From Acinetobacter brisouisimilis (lineage in GTDB: Bacteria; Pseudomonadota; Gammaproteobacteria; Pseudomonadales; Moraxellaceae): 64,000 nt of DNA. Location: NCBI RefSeq assembly GCF_000368265.1, contig NZ_KB851219.1:2321081-2385080 (forward strand), given 5' to 3'. Made by a program: the position numbers and the translations under genes. The notes below the pieces were generated by a model. It ran no database searches. It was not told where the DNA came from and was given only the letters and a program-made list of their open reading frames with translations. Below, one piece after another: positions 25,718 to 32,781 of the stretch. Numbering within the stretch: the stretch's first letter is position 1; each line of letters starts with the position of its first letter.

Positions 25718-26971
25718 TTATTGCTGTTTACTGCCCCCACCAATCTGCCAGACATAGATAGGTTCTGTGCCATTGACAGCATAATCCCCGATAATACGTT
25801 GTTTAAAAATCAGTGGGTTATGTGATGCTGCGGTGCGGGCATTGCGCCAGAAGCGATCCAGACTTTTTTGGCTACTGGTGGCTGAGGCACCCAGTGCGTT
25901 AAACAGATCACTGGTCAGTTGCAGTACCAGTGGTGCAATTGCAACCTGCGCTTGTGCTGACTCCAGTTCAGCGGCAATATTTGCCTGTTGCTCCAAAGCC
26001 TCACGTTGATCGGCATGGGCAAAGTGCGCTTCATAAGCACGCTGTGCAGCTTCTGCGGCACGAATGGCAGTAGCTTCTGCGGCATAGGCTTGTGCCGATG
26101 CCAGCCCAATCACTTGCAATACTTGCGCGTCCTGATCGACCCGATCAGCATTGCCATGACTAAAGACACGGGTACGTGCCTTCACCTGACGGCTAAACTC
26201 GGCAACTGCGGCATGGGCGGTGCCTGCCAAGACACTGAGCAAGACCAGTTGATAGAACGCAGTTTGGTACTTAAAGCGGCTATCAAAATCAATAATGTTT
26301 TCTGGATCAACCTCGACCTCATGCAAAGTCGCCGTACCGCTGCCTGTAGTACGCTGGCCAAAACCATCCCAGTCATCTTCAATTGTGACATTCGGATGTG
26401 AGGTGCGCACCGCCGCAATCACGTTCTGCTTGGTGGCATCAATCTGGGCAAACAGGTCGAACCAGTCCGCAAAAATACTGCCCGTGGTGTAGTATTTTTT
26501 GCCACTGACTGTCCAGCGTCCAGCATCATCTTGGTATAAACGGGTAATCACTTCACCAATTTTGACATCGCCCACTTCTGTCCATGCATTGCCGACCAAT
26601 TCACCTGCCACAAAACGTTCAAACCAGTGGGCTTGGCTATGATCGCGGTGCGCATTGAGGCGATCTTCGACAAAGGCAAAATGCCCGCGCAAGGCCTGTG
26701 GTACATTGGAGTCAGCGCTTGCCAGTTCGATCAGGAGTTGGAACAATTGGGGGACTGAGGCGCCTGCACCGCCATACTCTACAGGCACACGTACCGCGCC
26801 AAAGCCTGCCTGTTTTAACCATTGAATCGGTTCATACGGCAGTTCTCGTTGTTGCTCGCGTTGCAAGGCGGTCTCGGCAATTTTCTGAAAAATTGGGCGA
26901 AAGCGCTGTGCCAATACCTCATAATCGGTACCAAGCGATAAATCTTGTTGTAATGCAGTTAAACTGGTCAT
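25718..26971 (-). CDS. sfnB: SfnB-type flavin-dependent oxidoreductase, copy 2
   Basis: A 417-residue acyl-CoA dehydrogenase/DszC-superfamily protein with VSGKKYYTTGSIFADWFD, DDWDGFGQRTTGSGTATL and the C-terminal SQKSLDRFWRNARTAASHNP. These match proteins annotated SfnB, which act in sulfone and sulfonate desulfurisation with reduced flavin from MsuE. It has its own sigma-54 promoter (27008–27024) and a perfect TGTTGC-N4-GCAACA dyad 107 bases upstream of the predicted start, so it is the clearest SfnR target in the window. A LysR gene is divergent from it. Confidence 0.83.
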   Translation of the reverse strand: MTSLTALQQDLSLGTDYEVLAQRFRPIFQKIAETALQREQQRELPYEPIQWLKQAGFGAVRVPVEYGGAGASVPQLFQLLIELASADSNVPQALRGHFAFVEDRLNAHRDHSQAHWFERFVAGELVGNAWTEVGDVKIGEVITRLYQDDAGRWTVSGKKYYTTGSIFADWFDLFAQIDATKQNVIAAVRTSHPNVTIEDDWDGFGQRTTGSGTATLHEVEVDPENIIDFDSRFKYQTAFYQLVLLSVLAGTAHAAVAEFSRQVKARTRVFSHGNADRVDQDAQVLQVIGLASAQAYAAEATAIRAAEAAQRAYEAHFAHADQREALEQQANIAAELESAQAQVAIAPLVLQLTSDLFNALGASATSSQKSLDRFWRNARTAASHNPLIFKQRIIGDYAVNGTEPIYVWQIGGGSKQQ

Positions 26972-27007
26972 GTGATCATTCTCATTTTATCGGTTTAACA
27001 TGACTCT

Positions 27008-27024
27008 TGCAGATGTTGTGCCAA
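27008..27024 (-). promoter_or_regulatory. Sigma-54 promoter of the second sfnB-type gene
   Basis: TTGGCACAACATCTGCA has an ideal -24 (TTGGCAC), exactly ten bases between GG and GC, and a good -12. Predicted start is near 26997, 26 bases before the ATG. Confidence 0.8.
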
Positions 27025-27095
27025 CTTTAATCAATTGATTTTGTTTGAATTTTATTTTTAGTTACTGTTGATTGGACAGCGCTATGTTGAATTAC

Positions 27096-27111
27096 TGTTG
27101 CCAGAGCAACA
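27096..27111. promoter_or_regulatory. Predicted SfnR enhancer site 3
   Basis: TGTTGC-CAGA-GCAACA, a perfect dyad identical in its arms to the one at 23897–23912. It is centred 107 bases upstream of the predicted sigma-54 start and overlaps the leader of the LysR gene. Confidence 0.65.
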
Positions 27112-27151
27112 CTTGGGCAATCAGCGCCAGATTGCCAAATTGGGAGAAATG

Positions 27152-28099
27152 ATGGTCAAAAACTTGCGTCATCTTGACTTTAACCTGCTTAAGGCCATGG
27201 ATATTTTACTGGAAGAACGTAGCGTGACCCGCGCCGCAGAACGCCTGTTTATTACCCAACCTGCCATGAGCAGTATTTTGGCACGCTTACGTGACAGTTT
27301 TGATGATCCATTATTTGTCCGTTCGCAGCGCGGCATTGTACCTACACCGCGCGCTTTGGAGCTGATCTGCCCGATCAAACAGATTTTGGGGCAGATTGAT
27401 TTGCTGCTGCAACCGCTAGAGTTTAACCCTGCCACAGCTGAATTTACGGTACGTATAGCCGCCACGGACTATGCCCATCAGGTCATTTTAGTGCCATTTT
27501 TGGCAGCACTCAAACAACGAGCGCCGCATGTCCAAATCGCTTTGCTACCTTCAACCGACAAAGAAGCGCAGCGCCTGGAACAGGGTGAAATTGATTTGGC
27601 GCTGTCTACTTTTGAGCATAGCTGTGGCAATGAGTTGCATTATCTGCATCTGTTTGATGAATGTTATGTCAGCGTGATGCGTTTGGGACATCCCGCGTTG
27701 CAACAGCACCTAACCTTAGATCATTTTTGTGAGTTGGATCATGCCTTAGTCTCCTTTCAAGGCAGTTTCTCAGGGATTACCGATCAACAATTGCAACAAC
27801 TGGGTCGACAACGCCGCGTCACGCTGTCAGCATCGAGTTTTTTATTGCTGCCTGAGATTTTGCAAAATAGCGATCTAGTTGCGACTGTACCGAAACGTCT
27901 GGTGTGTAAACGCAAAGATTTAGCGATTGTGCCACCGCCACTGGAGATTCCAAGTTTTAGTAAAATTGCGCTGTGGCATGAACGTACCGAACATGACCCA
28001 CGCCACCGCTGGTTACGTCAACTGATGTTAGAAATCTGCCAGAATGAAGAACATTTTGCACAAAATTGTGCGCTCTACACTCCGCTGGTCACAGCATGA
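27152..28099 (+). CDS. LysR-family transcriptional regulator in the sulfur region
   Basis: A 315-residue LysR protein: helix-turn-helix at about residues 20–45 (RSVTRAAERLFITQPAMSSI) followed by an effector-binding domain. The helix-turn-helix resembles the NahR/NodD/PnbR branch. The start is an ATG-ATG pair (27149, 27152) preceded by GGGAGA; a longer frame from 27068 would run through the predicted enhancer dyad and is unlikely. It is divergent from the second sfnB-type gene and may modulate it. The effector is unknown. Confidence 0.87.
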   Translation: MVKNLRHLDFNLLKAMDILLEERSVTRAAERLFITQPAMSSILARLRDSFDDPLFVRSQRGIVPTPRALELICPIKQILGQIDLLLQPLEFNPATAEFTVRIAATDYAHQVILVPFLAALKQRAPHVQIALLPSTDKEAQRLEQGEIDLALSTFEHSCGNELHYLHLFDECYVSVMRLGHPALQQHLTLDHFCELDHALVSFQGSFSGITDQQLQQLGRQRRVTLSASSFLLLPEILQNSDLVATVPKRLVCKRKDLAIVPPPLEIPSFSKIALWHERTEHDPRHRWLRQLMLEICQNEEHFAQNCALYTPLVTA

Positions 28100-28200
28100 A
28101 AAAAGTCAGCACAAGGCTTAATATCCATCAGTTAAGGAATTTAATAATCAAAGCTTTAAATTTTATAAATTCACAATAGCGTCTTATCTTTTTAAATCAG

Positions 28201-28395
28201 TTTTCTGGAGCTCATCACTACTTTTATTTCGGCAAAAGTAGGCAAAACCACTTGTCATCCACAAAACTCGTCCACCATCAGCAAATAATCGAATTTTTCG
28301 CAGAAACAAGCATTTTTTAATGTAGTCCTGCCTCAAACAGTTGCAGATGACATTTCCACGAGTCAGATATCCTCATAAGTTTAAAAATTGCCAGT
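28201..28395. repeat. Dispersed intergenic repeat, copy 3
   Basis: The gap 28100–28457 holds a diverged copy of the repeat seen at 2921–3130, in the same orientation. The shared blocks are TACTTTT-like arms, CAAAACTCG and AACAGTTGCAGATGA. No gene is visible in it. Confidence 0.4.
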
Positions 28396-28416
28396 CAACG
28401 GTTTAGCTGACTGGCA
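28383..28416 (-). terminator. Intrinsic terminator after the Old Yellow Enzyme gene
   Basis: TGCCAGTCA and TGACTGGCA pair over nine bases with a 10-base loop. On the minus strand AUUUUUAAA follows, about 40 bases past the stop at 28458. Confidence 0.75.
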
Positions 28417-28457
28417 TTAATACAAGGCTGACTTTTTCCGTGAGTATCACTTTACGA

Positions 28458-29549
28458 TTAATAACGCTCTAACCAGTGTGCATACGGTGCAGGCAACACC
28501 CACGTCGGTTTTTCCAGTTGCAACGCTTTGGCAGCTTGCAACGGATAGTGCGGATTTGCCAAGAACGCACGCCCGATCATCACCAAATCCATTTGCTGCT
28601 GTTCCACTAAACGGTTGGCCAGTTCAGGTTTGTCTAGCCCCCACGAAGCAGCCACAGGCAAGTTGGCTTCACGGCGTACACGCTCAGAAACTGGGGCTAA
28701 AAATGCAGATTCTGCCCATGGCACTCGGGCTTGAGGGATATTAAAATTAACACTGACATTGAGTAAATCCAGCCCATCAGTACGCAACTGTTTGACCAGT
28801 TCAATTGACTCGCTCAAGGTTTCTTCGTCATTACCATCGTACTCAATCACGCCAAAGCGCGCGGTCAATGCTAAGTGCTCTGGCCAAACTTCACGTACCG
28901 CTGCAAAGGTTTCACGCAAAAAGCGGCTTCGCCCTGCAAAGTCACCGCCATACTGGTCTTGGCGCAGGTTGCTATGCTTGGAGAAAAAGCTTTGCGCCAA
29001 ATAACCATGCGCAAAATGTAGTTCTAACCATTCAAAACCTGCCTGCTTTGCACGGCGCGCAGCAGCAGCAAAATCTGCCTGAACCCGTTGAATATCGGCA
29101 AGACTCATTTCCTGTGGTACACGTGGCAAGTTTTCACCATAGGCAATCGCCGATGCCCCAATTGGCTGCCAACCGCGTGGGTCATCAGCAGCAATATGGT
29201 CATCGCCTTCCCACGGGCGGTTAGCGCTGGCTTTACGTCCTGCATGCGCAATCTGAATACCTGGCACGGCCCCTGCGGCTTTAATCGCCTGAGCAATCTG
29301 TGCCAATCCATCAATGTGCTCATCGCTCCATAAACCCAGACAGGCTGGAGTAATTCGTCCCTCAGGAGACACGCCTGTCGCTTCAACAATCACCAGACCT
29401 GCACCACCACGCGCCATACTGGTGTAATGTGCCAGATGCCAGTCAGTGACCTTGCCCTCGACTGCACTGTACTGACACATCGGAGGGACTGCAATACGGT
29501 TACGTAGCGTCACATCTTTAAGTTGGAAGGGAGTAAATAATGCCGTCAT
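28458..29549 (-). CDS. NADH:flavin oxidoreductase, Old Yellow Enzyme family (YqjM/NamA-like)
   Basis: An FMN-dependent ene-reductase of 363 residues. It begins MTALFTPFQLKDVTLRNR and has PPMCQYSA (the cysteine that tunes FMN in YqjM-type enzymes), IQIAHAGRKAS, LHFAHGYLAQSFFS and the C-terminal phosphate-binding MIGRAFLANPHYPL. The physiological substrate is unknown; the class reduces activated C=C bonds. The ATG at 29549 has AGAGG seven bases upstream, so the 13-codon longer frame is not used. Its place among desulfurisation genes may be functional or chance. Confidence 0.88.
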   Translation of the reverse strand: MTALFTPFQLKDVTLRNRIAVPPMCQYSAVEGKVTDWHLAHYTSMARGGAGLVIVEATGVSPEGRITPACLGLWSDEHIDGLAQIAQAIKAAGAVPGIQIAHAGRKASANRPWEGDDHIAADDPRGWQPIGASAIAYGENLPRVPQEMSLADIQRVQADFAAAARRAKQAGFEWLELHFAHGYLAQSFFSKHSNLRQDQYGGDFAGRSRFLRETFAAVREVWPEHLALTARFGVIEYDGNDEETLSESIELVKQLRTDGLDLLNVSVNFNIPQARVPWAESAFLAPVSERVRREANLPVAASWGLDKPELANRLVEQQQMDLVMIGRAFLANPHYPLQAAKALQLEKPTWVLPAPYAHWLERY

Positions 29550-29663
29550 GCTAACCTCTAAATCGCGATAAAATCGCCTAAATTTCAAATCTAAATCATG
29601 TATTTGTGTGAAAAATTCAAGAATTTCCTCATATCTGGCAAAGTCACCAATCTATGAGAGGCA

Positions 29664-30182
29664 TTAGCCATTTTTTGCCTGACGGGCAGCAGCTACCAAG
29701 CCCTCTAGCCAGTCCTGATGCCCATTGATCATCGGATTCGGTTTGGCTTGAGCCAGTTGTTTTGCAGGCTGCCCCAGTTGAGTTTCTTGGGTCAAGATAC
29801 GCACCCGACCAGCGTCTAAGTCTTCAACGAGCCATGCGTGATGCACATCCAGACGCTCGGCTGTACCGACCTCACCTGCCCAGCCATGCCATGCAATTCG
29901 TGCAGGCTCGCCTGCTTGCGGTGCAACCAGTTCAAGGACTTGGGCATCGACAGGAAAGCCAAAGGTTTTAAAGAAAAAGACCATGTCGACTTGTAGTTGC
30001 TTTGCACCTTCAGGCAGTTTAACATCGGAAGAATTGGCGTAGTAGCTTGGCCACTCATAAGCATTCACCAGATACGGCCATACCTCTGCGGCGCTTAGCC
30101 CTTTGACAATCACTTCATTGGAGCAGAAATTATCGGTTTCACCAGGAAGATAGCCTGCTGGCCAAACAATCGAATTCATCAT
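29664..30182 (-). CDS. SRPBCC-family (START/Bet v1-like) protein
   Basis: A 172-residue protein with the helix-grip features of SRPBCC domains: FCSNEVIVKGLSAAEVWPYL near residue 21, VDMVFFFKTFGFPVDAQVLE in the middle and the C-terminal long helix NGHQDWLEGLVAAA. Such proteins bind hydrophobic ligands or act as small enzymes; no function can be assigned. It starts ATG-ATG with GAGA upstream and lies 114 bases before the Old Yellow Enzyme gene, possibly co-transcribed. Confidence 0.75.
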   Translation of the reverse strand: MMNSIVWPAGYLPGETDNFCSNEVIVKGLSAAEVWPYLVNAYEWPSYYANSSDVKLPEGAKQLQVDMVFFFKTFGFPVDAQVLELVAPQAGEPARIAWHGWAGEVGTAERLDVHHAWLVEDLDAGRVRILTQETQLGQPAKQLAQAKPNPMINGHQDWLEGLVAAARQAKNG

Positions 30183-30327
30183 GTGCCGTTTCTCGTATGT
30201 TTGTTCACAATCAGCGCTGTGCTATGGATCTAGTGACCATCATACAAGTGCTTTTATTATAAAAATAATCTTAAATTTCTATCTAATACATAGATAAAAT
30301 TAATATCTAAAATCAGGCATAAAAAAA

Positions 30328-30345
30328 GCGCATCCGAAAATGCGC
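30328..30345 (-). terminator. Intrinsic terminator downstream of sfnG
   Basis: GCGCAT and ATGCGC pair around a 6-base loop; seven U residues follow on the minus strand (30321–30327). It lies about 125 bases past the sfnG stop. Confidence 0.75.
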
Positions 30346-30370
30346 TGTCAGTTGCTCAACTCGTCTGAGA

Positions 30371-30443
30371 CTTTTTTCATTCCCCCGTTAACTTTCTCCC
30401 TCTGGGAGAAACACAAAGAGGGTATAAACAGTAATGAAAAAAG
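30371..30443. repeat. 73-bp element with 11-bp perfect terminal inverted repeats
   Basis: CTTTTTTCATT at one end and AATGAAAAAAG at the other, enclosing an inner perfect hairpin TTTCTCCC-TCT-GGGAGAAA. It lies in the sfnG 3' region. It could be a small repeat unit or an mRNA 3' structure; no second copy was seen in the window. Confidence 0.4.
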
Positions 30444-30469
30444 CCTATTGATTACCCACCTCTCCAAAT

Positions 30470-31570
30470 TTAAGCGACTTCTTTTGCCTGTTGTTGTTTT
30501 TGTTCCAATTCTCGCACTAACGGTAAAACCCGCTGCCCGAAATATTCAACTTCTTCAATAAAGTGCAGGAAGCCCGCCAAAATCAGATCTACTCCTGCCG
30601 CTTTATACGCCACAATACGCTCTGCGATTTGTTCAGGCGTACCGATCAGATTGGTTTTAAAGCCATCGTTATATTGCACCAGATCTTCAAAGCTAGACTT
30701 TGCCCAGTTACCCTCACCTTCAGGGCTGGCTGCACCTGCCTGACGGGTGGCATCAGCAAAGGCATTCACTGCTTCAGGGTTGGCATTGGCAATAATCTCT
30801 TGCAACACTGCTTGCGCTTCTTCTTCGGTATCCCGCGCGATAATAAAGGCGTTTAGACCGACTTTGACCTGATGCTGATTCTGCTTGGCTTTCGCTCGCA
30901 AATCTTCGATCTGTTCACGAATTCCTTCAACCGTGTTGCCATTGGCAAAATACCAGTCCGAGACGCGTGATGCCATATCCCGTGCTGCACGTGATGTTCC
31001 ACCTTGGAAAATTTCAGGGTGTGGCTGCTGCACAGGTTTTGGCTTTAAAGTGTAGTCTTTAAACTGATAATACTTGCCATCAAATGAAAAATTGTCAGTG
31101 GTCCAAATACCTTTCAGACTGCGAATAAACTCTTCTGAACGTGCATAACGCTGGTCATGATCAGGCCATTCTTCTCCAATCGCGTCGAACTCACCTTTAA
31201 ACCAACCACTCACCACATTAATCGCAATTCGCCCTTGAGTTAAATAATCAATGGTCGCCAGTTGCTTGGCTGCCAGTGCAGGTTTCCACGGCCCTGGTAA
31301 AATCGCAGCAATCACCTTGAGCTTTTCTGTTGCTGCCAAAATTGCGTGGCTAAACGAAACAGACTCATGTTGATTTTCCGCGCCATAACCCGCAGTAAAA
31401 CGGATTTGTGACAGTGCATAGCTAAAGCCATTTTTTTCTGCGGTTTGTGCCAGTTTCTTGTTGTAATCAATGTTCCATTCGGTACGTTGTTCAATATTAC
31501 TCACCACCAGACCACCGCTAACATTGGGTACCCAGTAAGCAAACTGAAGTTGTTGTTGTGATTGCGCCAT
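30470..31570 (-). CDS. sfnG: Dimethylsulfone monooxygenase SfnG (luciferase-like, FMNH2-dependent)
   Basis: A 366-residue flavin-dependent two-component monooxygenase. SfnG converts dimethylsulfone to methanesulfinate with reduced FMN from a partner reductase. The N-terminus FAYWVPNVSGGLVVSNIEQR and the segments FAAGYGAENQHESVSF-like, GRIAINVVSGWFKGEFDAIG and LILAGFLHFIEEVEYFGQ follow SfnG closely (family recognised from memory). AGGAGA precedes the ATG. It lies 31 bases after msuE, the likely flavin reductase, so the pair forms a two-component system. Confidence 0.9.
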   Translation of the reverse strand: MAQSQQQLQFAYWVPNVSGGLVVSNIEQRTEWNIDYNKKLAQTAEKNGFSYALSQIRFTAGYGAENQHESVSFSHAILAATEKLKVIAAILPGPWKPALAAKQLATIDYLTQGRIAINVVSGWFKGEFDAIGEEWPDHDQRYARSEEFIRSLKGIWTTDNFSFDGKYYQFKDYTLKPKPVQQPHPEIFQGGTSRAARDMASRVSDWYFANGNTVEGIREQIEDLRAKAKQNQHQVKVGLNAFIIARDTEEEAQAVLQEIIANANPEAVNAFADATRQAGAASPEGEGNWAKSSFEDLVQYNDGFKTNLIGTPEQIAERIVAYKAAGVDLILAGFLHFIEEVEYFGQRVLPLVRELEQKQQQAKEVA

Positions 31571-31601
31571 ATTTTTATTCTCCTAGGGAAACTAATGTGG
31601 T

Positions 31602-32348
31602 TTATGCAACATCGGCCTGAATTGAGGTCTTGCCTGTTTTATGTTGTAAACGGGATTCTGCGGCTTGCAAGTCAGGCACAGCGGCCGAAGGCAAGACTTC
31701 TTCTTGTTCAATTTGTCGGTTAATGCCCAAGTTTTGGTTGGCTTGAACTGTTTTAGCTTTCACCACTTCCGCACGCTGACCTTTGGCAGGTGCCCACTCT
31801 AAAATCGGTAAGGCACGTGCAACCGCCAAGATAATGCGATCACGCAAGGCTGCGCTTTGAATGGTGTATTCAGGGGTAAAATCACGGTCAGTGGCATAAA
31901 CACCAATTGGCAAAGTCTGCGCCTGAAAGAAACTGAACAGTGGGCGTAACTGATGCTCAAGCACCAAGGCATGGCGGTCGCTGCCACCTGAAGCGGCCAA
32001 CAAAACTGGCACGTCGACCAAAGCAGTTTGTTCAACAAAATCAAAGAAATGTTTAAATAATCCAGTAAATGAAGCACGGTACACAGGCGTGCCCACAATT
32101 AAGGCATCTGCAGCTTCAACTGCTGCCAAATCATCTTGTACGCGCTGTGGCAATTGATGACGATAAATCGCACCACCCAATAATGACCCGATTTCGCTGA
32201 ACTTGATAAAATGCACATTGATTGGGGTTGCCTGACCGAGTTCATGAATAATTTCCTGAACCAGTGCTTCGGTTTTAGAGGGGTTATTTAAGCCGCCTGA
32301 AACAGCGACAATATTTAAGGGTTTGACTGCATTTGAAGTGGTGGACAT
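31602..32348 (-). CDS. msuE: NADPH-dependent FMN reductase MsuE
   Basis: Supplies FMNH2 to SfnG and other desulfurisation monooxygenases. The flavodoxin-like fold shows VSGGLNNPSKTEALVQEII near residue 16 and LIVGTPVYRASFTGLFKHFF near residue 90, typical of the SsuE/MsuE group. At 248 residues it is longer than SsuE because of a C-terminal extension. Two ATGs are possible, 32354 and 32348; AGG lies nine bases before the latter. The promoter region contains a striking 32-bp dyad and no sigma-54 match, so the operon may be controlled by a LysR-type sulfur regulator. Confidence 0.88.
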   Translation of the reverse strand: MSTTSNAVKPLNIVAVSGGLNNPSKTEALVQEIIHELGQATPINVHFIKFSEIGSLLGGAIYRHQLPQRVQDDLAAVEAADALIVGTPVYRASFTGLFKHFFDFVEQTALVDVPVLLAASGGSDRHALVLEHQLRPLFSFFQAQTLPIGVYATDRDFTPEYTIQSAALRDRIILAVARALPILEWAPAKGQRAEVVKAKTVQANQNLGINRQIEQEEVLPSAAVPDLQAAESRLQHKTGKTSIQADVA

Positions 32349-32438
32349 GGACATAAACCTGAATTGAAATATAAATCTATTGAGGTTTATTTATCCACAT
32401 TTGTGTGTGCAGCGTAAAATAATAAAAACGGGCAAATT

Positions 32439-32470
32439 TATCGTTTTTTAAGATATGTTAAAAAACGATA
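32439..32470. promoter_or_regulatory. Perfect 13-bp inverted repeat upstream of msuE–sfnG
   Basis: TATCGTTTTTTAA and TTAAAAAACGATA are exact inverted repeats separated by six bases, about 100 bases upstream of the msuE start. It is a likely operator. No T-run follows the stem as in a terminator, and no upstream gene on the minus strand lies close. The rest of the gap (32471–32781) shows no gene. Confidence 0.5.
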
Positions 32471-32781
32471 TCCTTTGCATTTACAACGCAATACAGCAAT
32501 TCTGTTTCAGCTGTTATTCATATTCAGCTCAGCTATTTTTGATAATCAATTCGGGGAACTACGCGAACTGTAGCAGCATGTCCATTTAAACGATAAAGCC
32601 ATATCGACAAAACTCACAGCACCGATCACAACAAGAACATCGGTTTGTAAATCGACTACCCATTACCGATATTTTCACTCAAAAAAGCATCATTCTGCAT
32701 AAACCCAATATGGTTATCGGCTGATACTCGAGTCAAGCAAAAAGCCTCATCGATATGGTTTTTATCTGAACAATTCCTTGA

